Below the pieces are notes generated by a model. The model saw only the letters and a program-made list of their open reading frames with translations. It did not search any database and was not told where the DNA came from. A stretch of DNA of 64,000 nt from Actinophytocola algeriensis (GTDB lineage: Bacteria; Actinomycetota; Actinomycetes; Mycobacteriales; Pseudonocardiaceae): contig NZ_JACHJQ010000001.1 of the NCBI RefSeq assembly GCF_014203735.1, positions 1,103,269 to 1,167,268 on the forward strand, read 5' to 3'. Of this stretch, positions 25,285 through 34,028 are shown piece after piece (within the stretch, counting starts at the first letter, position 1; each line of letters begins with the position of its first letter). The position numbers and the translations under genes were made by a program.

Positions 25285-25900
25285 GTTTCCGGAGGTTCCG
25301 GCGGCCGTTCGGAGGGAGGTCGGCCGGCGGGGTCGCTGGGTTTGTCCGCCTGGTTGTCCTGAGTTTCTTCTTGATTTCGTGCATGTTCGAGTGCTTCGGT
25401 CGTGTTGCCACGTCGGGCGGATCCGCTGCCTTGTCGGCGGTGCCGACCGTGTTGCCGTGGCCTGACTTCACTCGTGTCTTCCTCCGCTGTGGCGGGTCAT
25501 CCGGTCGCGTTTACTCCGTTGTTTTCCGTGCCCTGTCTCGACTTCCGGTCCTTGGTTTCCGGCGTCGCCGATCGAGTCGCGCTTGCGCTCGGCGCCGTCC
25601 CGCCTTCCGGTCCATTCCGCTCGCATTTCGCGGCTTCCTGTCCGCGTCGCCTCCCGGTGTGACCCCGTCCGCCTAGCGCACCCGCCGCCCCCGGCGTGCC
25701 GGTACCCCTCCCAATCCCGCCCCGGCCGCTGTGGCAATCTCCCGGAACCGCCGTCCGTGTCTCCTCGCCGCGTCGCCCTCAGGGTGACTCTTTCGGGCTG
25801 GGCGGCTACCCGTCGTGCGGCCGTCATGGCTGGTCCGTGTCCGCGTGTCGCCCCTCGTGTCGACTTGCATCATGTGGCGTCTAGGCTTACCGTCGACCCC

Positions 25901-25928
25901 AACATCTAGTAGTTACACATCTGTAGTT
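25901..25928. promoter_or_regulatory. Two adjacent similar 14-base sites, possible NrdR boxes
   Basis: AACATCTAGTAGTT (25901-25914) is followed directly by ACACATCTGTAGTT (25915-25928). NrdR sites are tandem in streptomycetes and broadly of this AT-rich type, but their centres are about 31 bases apart there and only 14 here. The assignment is tentative. Confidence 0.35.
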
Positions 25929-25969
25929 AGTCCACAGGTTGGGGTGGACTTGCCCACAGGTTGTCCACA
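25928..25969 (+). promoter_or_regulatory. DnaA-box cluster upstream of nrdR-nrdJ
   Basis: TAGTCCACA (25928-25936) and TTGCCCACA (25950-25958) each differ by one base from the consensus; TTGTCCACA (25961-25969) is exact. All are on the + strand, 27-68 bases before nrdR. DnaA control of ribonucleotide reductase genes is known in E. coli (nrdAB); here it is inference. Confidence 0.55.
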
Positions 25970-25995
25970 TGTCGATCACCAGATAGGGGTGTTCC

Positions 25996-26499
25996 ATGCG
26001 TTGTCCGTTCTGCCGGCACTCGGACTCCCGGGTCGTCGACTCGCGTGAGGTGGACGACGGTCAGGTCATCCGGCGCAGGCGTTCCTGCGTCAAGTGCAGC
26101 CGGCGGTTCACGACCGTCGAAGAGGCCATCCTCGCCGTGGTGAAGCGCTCGGGGGTCACCGAGCCGTTCAGCCGCGAGAAGGTGGTCACCGGGGTGCGGC
26201 GTGCCTGCCAGGGCCGCCCGGTCGACGAGGACGCCCTGCAGCAGCTGGCGCAGAAGGTCGAGGACACGATCAGGTCGACCGGTGCCGCCGAGGTGCCCAG
26301 CCACGAGGTGGGCCTGGCGATCCTCGGCCCGCTCCGGGAGCTCGACGAGGTCGCCTACCTGCGCTTCGCCAGTGTCTACCGAAGCTTTTCGTCCATTGAG
26401 GACTTCGAGAAGGAGATCGCCGGCCTGCGACGGGTGGTCGAACCCGGCACTGGGCTCGATGGTTCGCTCCGCAAGGTCCGCGAAGAAGCGAATGAGTAG
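25996..26499 (+). CDS. nrdR: Transcriptional repressor NrdR
   Basis: NrdR senses ATP/dATP through an ATP-cone and represses ribonucleotide reductase genes. The 167-residue protein has the zinc ribbon (CPFC at 3-6, CVKC at 31-34) and the ATP-cone (about 49-139, with [20 protein letters not shown]). The C-terminus is charged. nrdJ begins 112 bases downstream on the same strand, so the two probably share a promoter with the DnaA-like boxes. The order lexA, LysM gene, nrdR is conserved in mycobacteria. Confidence 0.95.
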   Translation: MRCPFCRHSDSRVVDSREVDDGQVIRRRRSCVKCSRRFTTVEEAILAVVKRSGVTEPFSREKVVTGVRRACQGRPVDEDALQQLAQKVEDTIRSTGAAEVPSHEVGLAILGPLRELDEVAYLRFASVYRSFSSIEDFEKEIAGLRRVVEPGTGLDGSLRKVREEANE

Positions 26500-26611
26500 A
26501 AGCCGTACGCGACGGCGTCACGGGGTTGGCAAGAGGTCACGTCGAACGGTGGGCCCGTACACGGGAGCGAACGTGGCCACACCGAAACGTGCGAGTAACG
26601 AGGGAGAGGTC

Positions 26612-29419
26612 ATGACGGAGACGGTGGGGACTGACAAGGAGCCCGCTACAGCGCAGCGGCTGACCGTGCGGCGCGTGCACACGACCGAGGGCGTGCACCC
26701 GTACGACGAGGTCACCTGGGAACACCGCGACGTGGTGATGACCAACTGGCGCGACGGCACGGTGAACTTCGAGCAGCGGGGCGTCGAGTTCCCCGAGTTC
26801 TGGTCCGTCAACGCCACGAACATCGTCACCAGCAAGTACTTCCGCGGTGCGGTGGGCACCCCGGTGCGTGAGCACTCCCTGCGCCAGCTCATCGACCGCG
26901 TCGTGCGGACCTATGTGGACGCCGGGATCCAGCACGGCTACTTCGCCACGCAGGACGACGCCACGATCTTCGAGCACGAGCTGGTCTGGATGCTGCTGCA
27001 CCAGGTGTTCAGCTTCAACTCGCCGGTGTGGTTCAACGTGGGCACGTCGTCGCCGCAGCAGGTGTCCGCCTGCTTCATCCTCGCGGTCGACGACACCATG
27101 GACTCGATCCTCAACTGGTACCGCGAGGAGGGCCTGATCTTCAAGGGCGGCTCCGGTGCGGGCCTGAACCTCTCGCGCATCCGCTCGTCCAAGGAGCTGC
27201 TGTCCTCCGGCGGCACCGCCTCCGGCCCGGTCTCCTTCATGCGTGGCGCCGACGCGTCCGCGGGCACCATCAAGTCCGGTGGCGCGACCCGTCGCGCCGC
27301 GAAGATGGTCGTGCTCGACGTCGACCACCCGGACGTCGAGGAGTTCATCGAGACCAAGGCCAAGGAAGAGGCGAAGATCCGCGTCCTGCGCGACGCGGGC
27401 TTCGACATGGACCTCGGCGGTTCCGACATCACCTCGGTGCAGTACCAGAACGCCAACAACTCGATCCGCGTCTCGGACGAGTTCATGCACTCGGTCGAGC
27501 AGGACGGCCAGTTCGGCCTGCGGTCCCGCACCACCGGCGAGGTCATCGAAGAGGTCGGCGGCAAGTTGCTCTTCCGCAAGCTGGCACAGGCCGCGTGGGA
27601 GTGCGCCGACCCGGGCATCCAGTACGACAGCACCATCAACGACTGGCACACCTGCCCCGAGTCGGGCCGCATCACCGCGTCCAACCCGTGCAGCGAGTAC
27701 ATGCACCTGGACAACTCCAGCTGCAACCTCGCGTCGCTGAACCTGATGAAGTTCCTGCGCACGGACGGCACGTTCGACGCGGAGCTGTTCGCGAAGTCGG
27801 TCGAGCTGATCATCACCGCGATGGACATCTCGATCTGCTTCGCCGACTTCCCGACCGAGCCGATCGCCGAAACCACGCGCAAGTACCGCCAGCTGGGCAT
27901 CGGCTACGCCAACCTGGGCGCGCTGCTGATGGCGACCGGCCACGCGTACGACTCGGACGGCGGCCGTGCGCTCGCCGCCGCCATCACGTCGCTGATGTCC
28001 GGCACCGCCTACCGCCGCTCCGCTGAGCTGGCCGGTGTCGTCGGCGCGTACGAGGGCTACAGCCGCAACGCCGACGCGCACCAGAAGGTCATGCGCAAGC
28101 ACGCCGCGGCGAACGACCTGATCCGCACGTTCCACCACAACGACGTCGCGGTGCAGCGCCTCGCGACGCAGGAGTGGCAGCGCGGCCTGATGATCGGCGC
28201 GACGAACGGGTGGCGCAACGCCCAGGCGTCCGTGCTGGCCCCCACCGGCACCATCGGCCTGATGATGGACTGCGACACGACCGGCATCGAGCCGGACCTG
28301 GCGCTGGTCAAGTTCAAGAAGCTGGTCGGCGGCGGCTCCATGCAGATCGTCAACCAGACGGTGCCGCGCGCGCTGCGGGCCCTGGGCTACCAGGACGAGC
28401 AGATCGAGGCGATCGTCGAGTTCATCGCCGAGCAGGGGCACGTCATCGACGCCCCCGGCCTGCGCAAGGAGCACTACGAGGTCTTCGACTGCGCCATGGG
28501 CGAGCGCTCCATCGCGCCGATGGGCCACGTGCGCATGATGGCCACGGTCCAGCCGTTCATCTCGGGCGCCATCTCCAAGACGGTGAACATGCCCGAGGCC
28601 GCGACGGTCGAGGACGTCGAGGAGATCTACTTCCAGGGCTGGAAGCTGGGCCTCAAGGCACTCGCCATCTACCGCGACAACTGCAAGGTCGGCCAGCCCC
28701 TGTCCGCGGGCAAGGGCAACAACAAGGGCGAGGCGGAGCCCGAGACGGTCATCGAGTACCGCCCGGTCCGCAAGCGCCTCCCGAAGAAGCGCCCGTCCCA
28801 GACGGTGTCGTTCACGGTCGGCGGCGCGGAGGGCTACCTCCACGCGGGCTCGTACCCGGACGACGGTCTCGGCGAGATCTTCGTCAAGCTGGGCAAGCAG
28901 GGCTCCACGCTCGCCGGCGTGATGGACGCGTTCTCCATGTCCATCTCGGTCGGTCTCCAGTACGGCATCCCGCTGGAGTTCTACGTCTCGAAGTTCCAGA
29001 ACCTCCGCTTCGAGCCGGCAGGCATGACCGACGACCCGGACGTCCGGATCGCCACGAGCGTCCTGGACTACCTGTTCCGCAGGCTGGCGCTGGACTACCT
29101 CCCGTACGAGAAGCGCGCCCAGCTGGGCATCTTCACGGCCGACGAGCGCTCAGCCCAACTGAACAACGACTACGGCCCCTCGGGTGACGTGGACATCGAG
29201 GGCATGCGCAGCACGGTCGAGGCCACCCCGGCCGCACCGAAGCAGGTGGAGGCCGCCAAGCCGAACCTCCAGGAGGCGCACAGCTCCACCGAGCTGCTGG
29301 AACTCCACCTCGGCAAGGCGGCAGACGCCCCGCTGTGCATGACCTGCGGTACCAAGATGCGCCCCGCGGGCTCGTGCTACCTCTGCGAAGGCTGCGGTTC
29401 GACGTCCGGCTGCAGCTGA
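26612..29419 (+). CDS. nrdJ: Adenosylcobalamin-dependent (class II) ribonucleotide reductase
   Basis: The 935-residue enzyme reduces ribonucleoside diphosphates to deoxy forms, using coenzyme B12 to make its thiyl radical without oxygen. Motifs seen: SACFILAVDD (first redox Cys), GGATRRAAKMVVLDVDHPD, the active-site NPCSEYMHLDNSSCNLASLN, and PTGTIGLMMDCDTTGIEPD. The C-terminus ends in a cysteine-rich segment (CMTCGTKM, CYLCEGCG, GCS) that shuttles electrons. GAGGGAGAGG precedes the ATG at 26612. I saw no cobalamin riboswitch in the 112-base leader. Confidence 0.95.
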   Translation: MTETVGTDKEPATAQRLTVRRVHTTEGVHPYDEVTWEHRDVVMTNWRDGTVNFEQRGVEFPEFWSVNATNIVTSKYFRGAVGTPVREHSLRQLIDRVVRTYVDAGIQHGYFATQDDATIFEHELVWMLLHQVFSFNSPVWFNVGTSSPQQVSACFILAVDDTMDSILNWYREEGLIFKGGSGAGLNLSRIRSSKELLSSGGTASGPVSFMRGADASAGTIKSGGATRRAAKMVVLDVDHPDVEEFIETKAKEEAKIRVLRDAGFDMDLGGSDITSVQYQNANNSIRVSDEFMHSVEQDGQFGLRSRTTGEVIEEVGGKLLFRKLAQAAWECADPGIQYDSTINDWHTCPESGRITASNPCSEYMHLDNSSCNLASLNLMKFLRTDGTFDAELFAKSVELIITAMDISICFADFPTEPIAETTRKYRQLGIGYANLGALLMATGHAYDSDGGRALAAAITSLMSGTAYRRSAELAGVVGAYEGYSRNADAHQKVMRKHAAANDLIRTFHHNDVAVQRLATQEWQRGLMIGATNGWRNAQASVLAPTGTIGLMMDCDTTGIEPDLALVKFKKLVGGGSMQIVNQTVPRALRALGYQDEQIEAIVEFIAEQGHVIDAPGLRKEHYEVFDCAMGERSIAPMGHVRMMATVQPFISGAISKTVNMPEAATVEDVEEIYFQGWKLGLKALAIYRDNCKVGQPLSAGKGNNKGEAEPETVIEYRPVRKRLPKKRPSQTVSFTVGGAEGYLHAGSYPDDGLGEIFVKLGKQGSTLAGVMDAFSMSISVGLQYGIPLEFYVSKFQNLRFEPAGMTDDPDVRIATSVLDYLFRRLALDYLPYEKRAQLGIFTADERSAQLNNDYGPSGDVDIEGMRSTVEATPAAPKQVEAAKPNLQEAHSSTELLELHLGKAADAPLCMTCGTKMRPAGSCYLCEGCGSTSGCS

Positions 29420-29437
29420 CCGACTGAGAACGACGTT

Positions 29438-29472
29438 CCGTGGGCCTCAACCAAACGGTTGGGGCCCACGGG
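29438..29472 (+). terminator. Terminator after nrdJ
   Basis: CCGTGGGCC, TC, AACC pairs with GGTT, GG, GGCCCACGG around a four-base AAAC loop; the pairing is continuous if one G-U pair is allowed. It lies 19 bases after the nrdJ stop. Confidence 0.8.
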
Positions 29473-29497
29473 CACATTCACGCCCACGGCCGGTGGC

Positions 29498-29887
29498 TCA
29501 TCTCTCAGGGCATGCGGCGTCTCTTCCCGTGACCTGCCTGCGTCGCGCGATCAGTGCCACTCCCGCGAGCGCCGCGAACGCCAGCAGGAACCACGCATCC
29601 GAACCGTGGCCGCCGGACGCGCGGTCCAGGTAGTGGTTGGCCGCGTGGAACAGGTTGGTGAACCCGAACCCGACGAGCACCACCGTCAGCACGTCCCGCG
29701 ACCACAGCGCGGTCAGCATCATCAACCCGATCGCGATCTGGAACACACCGGCGTCGTGCAGGAAGTGTTCGTGGTTCGGCCAGTTCGCCCACTCCGCGAA
29801 GCTGGCCGGTCCGAACCGGCACCACATCCCGATGCCGATCATCATCGCCGCGCCGACCGCCGTCACGCCCCAGACCACCTGTCTCAT
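29498..29887 (-). CDS. Four-helix membrane protein, unrecognised
   Basis: The 129-residue protein has four hydrophobic segments (VVWGVTAVGAAMMIGIGM, VFQIAIGLMMLTALW, VLTVVLVGFGFTNLFHAANHYL and FLLAFAALAGVALIA). The second and third helices and HAANHY resemble DoxX/DUF4345-like small membrane proteins, but I do not assign a family. It follows the SRPBCC gene on the same strand with a 36-base gap, so the two probably form an operon controlled from 30367-30394. Confidence 0.6.
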   Translation of the reverse strand: MRQVVWGVTAVGAAMMIGIGMWCRFGPASFAEWANWPNHEHFLHDAGVFQIAIGLMMLTALWSRDVLTVVLVGFGFTNLFHAANHYLDRASGGHGSDAWFLLAFAALAGVALIARRRQVTGRDAACPER

Positions 29888-29923
29888 GCCGGTAGGACGG
29901 GGAGACAGCCGCGAGCGTGACAG

Positions 29924-30349
29924 TCAGTCCTCCACGCGATCCTTCAGCGCCGCGTTCAGTGCGCGGAAGTCCTTCTCCGTCTGGTCGATCATCGAGCGCA
30001 GCAACGGAACCAGCACACCGCGGAACACCTCGCTCTGCACCAGCCGGGTCGCACCGCCCACTTCGGACAGCGTGAACCGGTGCTCCGCGCTGAACAGCCA
30101 CGACCACCGCAGCGCGCCGAGCCACACCAGTTCCGCGTTCTCCCGCACCGCGCGGACCTCCGGCGTGAACGTCTGCGCCCGGCCCTGGCCCGGCACCATG
30201 TGCAGTGTGAGCGTCTCGCCGACGGCGAGCGTGCCCGACGCCTCCGTGATGAACGGGTTCCACTCCGGGTAGGCGGCGAAGTCGGTCAGCACCGCCCACA
30301 CCGCGGCCGGCGGTGCGTCGATCTCGGTCTCCGTGCGGATCACGCGCAT
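29924..30349 (-). CDS. SRPBCC-superfamily protein (polyketide cyclase/START-like)
   Basis: The 141-residue protein has the helix-grip START fold pattern: TETEIDAPPAAVWAVLTDFAAYPEWNPFI at the start, then beta strands with VPGQGRAQTF and LGALRWSWLFSAEHRF, and a long C-terminal helix. The ligand is likely hydrophobic but unknown. The ATG at 30349 is picked because upstream sequence holds the operator shared with the divergent SDR-tetR pair. Catalytic activity is not evident. Confidence 0.75.
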   Translation of the reverse strand: MRVIRTETEIDAPPAAVWAVLTDFAAYPEWNPFITEASGTLAVGETLTLHMVPGQGRAQTFTPEVRAVRENAELVWLGALRWSWLFSAEHRFTLSEVGGATRLVQSEVFRGVLVPLLRSMIDQTEKDFRALNAALKDRVED

Positions 30350-30366
30350 GCCACCCAATCTATCTC

Positions 30367-30394
30367 TAGAACCTTGTTCTAGAACTTTGTTCCA
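30367..30394. promoter_or_regulatory. Double palindromic operator between the SRPBCC and SDR genes
   Basis: TAGAAC, three bases, GTTCTA (30367-30381) is perfect. A second copy, TAGAAC, three bases, GTTCCA (30380-30394), overlaps it by two bases. It lies in the 61-base gap between divergent genes. The TetR encoded at 31156, in the same operon as the SDR, is the likely ligand. Confidence 0.7.
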
Positions 30395-30410
30395 ATTAAG
30401 CTGCGTGGTC

Positions 30411-31166
30411 ATGCGGACTGCTGTGGTGACGGGCGGCAATCGGGGCATCGGCTACGCGGTGTGTGAGTCGCTGGCGCACAAGGGTTTCCGGACGATCGCG
30501 GTCGTCCGTGACCCGGCGGCGGAGGTGCCGCGCGATGTCGGGACCGTGCATGGCGACCTGGCGAACAAGCGCACGGTCGCGGCGCTCGCGACCGCGTTGC
30601 GCGACACCTGCGAGACCATCGACGTCCTCGTCCACAACGCGGGCGTCTGGCCGACCCGCCTCCGGCACAACGAAGACGGCATCGAGGAGTCCTTCGCCGT
30701 CAACCACCTGGCGCCCTTCCAGCTGAACCTCGCGCTGGAGGACCGGCTGCGCCGCGTGGTGCAGGTCAGTGCGGGCCTGTACGTGAAGGGCCGCGTCGAC
30801 CTCGGCAGAACTCCGTACGGCGAGGACTTCCACCGCATGCGCACCTACTGCGACACCAAACGCGCGAACCTCCTGCTCGTGCCGCTGTTCGCGCGCCGGT
30901 GGCAGGATGCGGGAGTGACCATCGACGCGGTGCACCCCGGGGTGATCCGCACCGATCTCGGCGACCCGGGCGGTGCGCTGGGTGCCGTGCTGCGCCTGGT
31001 GAAACGCCGCTGGGCCACCCCGGCCGACGGTGCCGTGCCGATCGTGCGCCTCGTCGACGACCCCGGGACGGGCCGCTACTTCAACGTCGACGCCGAGGAC
31101 GCACTGCCGGACGAGCCAGCCCAGGCATTGTGGGACCAGGCACGGGAACTGACCGGTGCCGGTTAA
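30411..31166 (+). CDS. Short-chain dehydrogenase/reductase
   Basis: The 251-residue SDR has TGGNRGIGYAVCESLAHKG (about 8-26), a HNAG motif and a YxxxK pair in YCDTK. It resembles retinol-dehydrogenase-like SDRs with a long insert before the catalytic tyrosine. The ATG at 30411 stands right after the operator. A TetR gene overlaps its end by 11 bases, making a two-gene operon opposite an SRPBCC/membrane protein pair. The substrate is unknown. Confidence 0.85.
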   Translation: MRTAVVTGGNRGIGYAVCESLAHKGFRTIAVVRDPAAEVPRDVGTVHGDLANKRTVAALATALRDTCETIDVLVHNAGVWPTRLRHNEDGIEESFAVNHLAPFQLNLALEDRLRRVVQVSAGLYVKGRVDLGRTPYGEDFHRMRTYCDTKRANLLLVPLFARRWQDAGVTIDAVHPGVIRTDLGDPGGALGAVLRLVKRRWATPADGAVPIVRLVDDPGTGRYFNVDAEDALPDEPAQALWDQARELTGAG

Positions 31167-31746
31167 GCAGCGGCGCGGCGAGGAAACGCGGCGGCGACTC
31201 CTGGACGCGGCACTGGCCGTGCACGCGGCAGCCGGGACCGAGGGCTTCACCGTGCACGCGGTCGTCGCCGAGAGCGGGGTGAGCCTCGGCAGCCTCTACC
31301 ACCACTTCGGCAGTTTCGACGGGCTGGCGGCCGCGCTCTACACCCGCTGCATGGCCGAGCTGCTGGACGAGATCGTGGCCGCGCTCGGCCGGGCCAGGAC
31401 GCCGCGGTCAGGTGTGCGCGCCGTGGTGACGGCCTACCTCGGCCACGTCGCGGAGCGGTCGGCGAGCGCGCGGTTCATCCACGCGTCCGCGTACGCGGCC
31501 TACCTCCCCGCGCACGCGGAGACGATCGCCGCGATGAAGGCCCCGAGGATGGCGCGCATGACGGCGTGGCTCGCACCGCACATCGCGGCAGGCGCGGTGG
31601 TGGACCTGCCGGACCCGCTGACGGAGATGCTGCTCATCGGCCCGGTCGCCGAACTGTCCCGCCGCTGGCTGAACGGCGCCGACATCGACCTGCCCCGCGC
31701 GGCGAAGCTGCTCCCGGACCGCATCTGGGCGTCCCTTCAGGCGTAG
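31156..31746 (+). CDS. TetR-family regulator
   Basis: The 196-residue repressor has the N-terminal TetR helix-turn-helix (RRLLDAALAVHAAAGTEG, then VVAESGVSLGSLYHHFGSFDGL) and an all-helical ligand domain. Starting at GTG 31156 it overlaps the SDR by 11 bases, so it is co-translated. It probably binds the double dyad at 30367-30394. Its stop overlaps the next gene, which is on the other strand. Confidence 0.85.
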   Translation: MPVKQRRGEETRRRLLDAALAVHAAAGTEGFTVHAVVAESGVSLGSLYHHFGSFDGLAAALYTRCMAELLDEIVAALGRARTPRSGVRAVVTAYLGHVAERSASARFIHASAYAAYLPAHAETIAAMKAPRMARMTAWLAPHIAAGAVVDLPDPLTEMLLIGPVAELSRRWLNGADIDLPRAAKLLPDRIWASLQA

Positions 31747-32333
31747 AGACCTGCCCGGGCGGCATGCGCGACCGCTGCCGCCGACTGGTCGGCCAGGTCC
31801 TCCGTCGCTGGCTCGCCCGCGATCAGCACCCGGTAGTAGAACGGCGCGACGGCCGCCTTCACCACCGCGCCGGCGTCCGTCCCGGCGGGCACTTCGCCCC
31901 GCTCCACCGCCCGCGTCACCACCGCGGCGGACCGCCGGTGCCGCTCGGCGTAGAAGTCGCGCAGCGCGGCCGCTGCCCGCTCCGACTGGAACGCCGCCGC
32001 GACGAACGCAGCCGACGCGGGCGTGCCGGCGAACGTCACCACCACCTCCCGTGCCAGTTCCCGCAGGTCACGCTCGAAGGAACCGGTGTCCGGCGGCGCC
32101 CAGCCGTCCTCGTCCGCGAGCGCCAGCGCGTCGACCACGAGCCCGTCCACGCCGCCCCACCGCCGGTACACGGTCGTCTTGTGCACACCCGAACGTGCGG
32201 CCACCGCCTCCACCGTCAGTCCCGCGTAGCCGTGCACGGCCAGTTCGGCGAGCGTCGCGTCCCGGACCGCCGCCCTGGTCCGCGCGGTCCGGCCGCCCGG
32301 CCGGGAAGTCGGTTGCACACCGGAGGCATCCAT
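31737..32333 (-). CDS. TetR-family regulator, divergent from the ABC-F gene
   Basis: The 198-residue protein has the TetR DNA-binding head (TRAAVRDATLAELAVHGYAGLTVEAVAARSGVHKTTVYRRWG, in short: HTH at about 30-65) and a TetR_C domain. The variant HKTTVYRRWGG is common in regulators of efflux. It diverges from the ABC-F gene, and a 22-base dyad 11 bases upstream (32344-32365) is its probable operator, controlling both genes. Confidence 0.85.
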   Translation of the reverse strand: MDASGVQPTSRPGGRTARTRAAVRDATLAELAVHGYAGLTVEAVAARSGVHKTTVYRRWGGVDGLVVDALALADEDGWAPPDTGSFERDLRELAREVVVTFAGTPASAAFVAAAFQSERAAAALRDFYAERHRRSAAVVTRAVERGEVPAGTDAGAVVKAAVAPFYYRVLIAGEPATEDLADQSAAAVAHAARAGLYA

Positions 32334-32343
32334 GGCACCATGC

Positions 32344-32365
32344 TAATGCAACTGGAGTCGCATTA
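32344..32365. promoter_or_regulatory. TetR-type operator in the ABC-F promoter
   Basis: TAATGC (32344-32349) and GCATTA (32360-32365) flank an inner ACT/AGT pair, giving a 22-base dyad with only the central positions unpaired. Its right end touches the Shine-Dalgarno region of the MDF leader. Confidence 0.7.
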
Positions 32366-32379
32366 AGGGAGCGAGTCAC

Positions 32380-32427
32380 ATGGACTTCTGAGGTCTGTCC
32401 TCAACCGGCACCCACCTCAGGAGACCT
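32380..32427 (+). promoter_or_regulatory. Possible translational attenuator: three-codon leader and competing hairpins
   Basis: An ATG at 32380 preceded by AAGGGAG begins a minimal reading frame, Met-Asp-Phe-stop. The stop overlaps CTGAGGT (32388-32394), which can pair with ACCTCAG (32414-32420). AGGTCT (32391-32396) can pair with AGACCT (32422-32427), covering the ABC-F Shine-Dalgarno AGGAG (32419-32423). A competing small hairpin (TGAGG with CCTCA at 32398-32402) would free it. This resembles leader-peptide control of antibiotic-resistance ABC-F genes. Confidence 0.45.
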
Positions 32428-32429
32428 GT

Positions 32430-34028
32430 ATGTCTACCCAGCTGACCCTGCGCGACGTCCGCAAGTCCTTCGGCGAACGCCTTCTCCTCGACGCCGTCTC
32501 CCTCACGATCCGGCCCGGTGAACGCGTCGGCATCGTCGGCGAGAACGGCGCGGGCAAGTCCACGTTGCTCCGCGTGCTGGCCGGACGGGAAGCCGCCGAC
32601 GACGGCGAGGTCATCGTCACCGCCGAGAGCATCGGCTACGTCGGCCAGACGCCCGAACTGCCACCGGACCGCCTGGTCGGCGACGTCATCGACGCCGCGC
32701 TGGCCGACCTGCGGGCCATGGAACGACGGCTGCGCGAGCTGGAGTCCACACTGGACGAGTCCACCATGCGTGAGTACGGCGACCTGCTGACCAGGTTCGA
32801 ACTGCGCGACGGCTACCAGGCCGACGCCCGCGTCGACAAGGCACGGCACGCGCTCGGCCTCGCCGGCATCGACAGGGACCGCCGTCTCGGCACCCTGTCC
32901 GGTGGCGAACAGGCCCGGCTCGGCCTCGCCTGCCTCATCGCCGCGGCACCCGAGGTGATGCTCCTCGACGAGCCGACCAACCACCTCGACGCCGGTGCGC
33001 TCACCTGGCTGGAGGACCACCTGCGCACACACCGCGGCACGGTTGTCGCCGTGTCGCACGACCGGGTGTTCCTCGAACGGGTCGCGACGGCGATCGTGGA
33101 GGTCGACGGTGACCGCCGGGCCGTCGCCCGCTACGGCGACGGTTATGCCGGCTACCTCGCGGCGAAGCAGAACGCGCGCCGTCGCTGGGAGCTGGCGTTC
33201 GAGCGGTGGACCACGGAGATCGCGGAGCTGACCGAGTTCGCCACCACCACCGCGCACCAGGTCGCGCCCGGCCGGGTGATGAAGGACAACAACAAGATGA
33301 GCTACGACCGGCACGGCGGTCGCGTGCAGGCGTCGGAGTCCAGCCGCGTGCGCAACGCCCGCGAACGGCTCCGCCGCCTGCACGACCACCCGGTGCCGCG
33401 CCCGCCGGACCCGTTGCGGTTCACCGGCCGCCTCACCGCGGGCGACCCGCCGGAGAAGGTCGCGACGCTGCGGGACGTCCGCGTCGCGGACCGGCTCCGG
33501 GTGCCGGACCTGACGATCACCGGCAGGCAGCGGCTCCTCGTCCACGGTCCCAACGGGGCTGGCAAGACCACGCTGCTGCGCGTTCTCGCCGGTGCCGTCG
33601 ACCCGGACGCGGGCAGCGTCACCCGGCACGGCCGCGTGGGCTACCTGGCGCAGGAGATCCCCGTCGACCACCCGCGCCGCAGCCTGTTCGCGGCGTACGC
33701 CGACGGCAGGCCCGGTCTGCCGGAGGAACACGCGGGGCAACTGCTGTCGCTCGGCCTGTTCCGTCCGGCTGACCTGCGGGTACCGGTCGGGGCGCTGTCC
33801 GCGGGCCAGCGCCGCAGGCTCGCGCTCGCCCGGCTGCTCACCGGCGGGATCGACCTGCTGCTGCTCGACGAACCGTCCAACCACCTGTCGCTCTCCCTGG
33901 TGGAGGAGCTGGAGGAGGCCATGTCCGCGTTCACCGGGGCCCTGGTCGTGGTGTCCCACGACCGTGCGCTGCGCCGCCGTTTCACCGGCGACCAGGTGGC
34001 GCTATCCGGCGGACGGCTCGTCGCTTAG
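32430..34028 (+). CDS. ABC-F ATPase (ribosome-protection/antibiotic-resistance type)
   Basis: ABC-F proteins have two ATPase domains and no membrane part; many free the ribosome from antibiotics. The 532-residue protein has Walker [10 protein letters not shown] with signature LSGGEQARL, a linker with positively charged helices ([22 protein letters not shown]), then Walker [10 protein letters not shown] with LSAGQRRRL. The DEPTNHLD and DEPSNHLS Walker B motifs are intact. It has its own TetR regulator, operator and a possible attenuator, which favours a resistance role over a housekeeping one. The drug class is not readable. Confidence 0.85.
   Translation: MSTQLTLRDVRKSFGERLLLDAVSLTIRPGERVGIVGENGAGKSTLLRVLAGREAADDGEVIVTAESIGYVGQTPELPPDRLVGDVIDAALADLRAMERRLRELESTLDESTMREYGDLLTRFELRDGYQADARVDKARHALGLAGIDRDRRLGTLSGGEQARLGLACLIAAAPEVMLLDEPTNHLDAGALTWLEDHLRTHRGTVVAVSHDRVFLERVATAIVEVDGDRRAVARYGDGYAGYLAAKQNARRRWELAFERWTTEIAELTEFATTTAHQVAPGRVMKDNNKMSYDRHGGRVQASESSRVRNARERLRRLHDHPVPRPPDPLRFTGRLTAGDPPEKVATLRDVRVADRLRVPDLTITGRQRLLVHGPNGAGKTTLLRVLAGAVDPDAGSVTRHGRVGYLAQEIPVDHPRRSLFAAYADGRPGLPEEHAGQLLSLGLFRPADLRVPVGALSAGQRRRLALARLLTGGIDLLLLDEPSNHLSLSLVEELEEAMSAFTGALVVVSHDRALRRRFTGDQVALSGGRLVA

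Larger units (their letters stand above)
25285..25995 (+). other. 0.7 kb gene-free region, A-poor, ending in the nrdR promoter
   Basis: No protein-like frame is seen. Bases 25441-25500 have 4 A and 18 T, and bases 25501-25560 have 2 A and 23 T, the strongest skew I counted. The skew fades after about 25700. The last 100 bases hold two near-identical 14-base sites (25901-25928) and three DnaA-box-like sites (25928-25969) ahead of nrdR. Confidence 0.6.

Noticed and set aside
26270-26520. Longer nrdJ start inside nrdR
   Set aside because: The open frame continues upstream, but the ATG at 26612 has a strong Shine-Dalgarno sequence and starts the family sequence.
26500-26611. Cobalamin riboswitch ahead of nrdJ
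   Set aside because: The 112-base leader is too short and lacks a B12-box-like motif.
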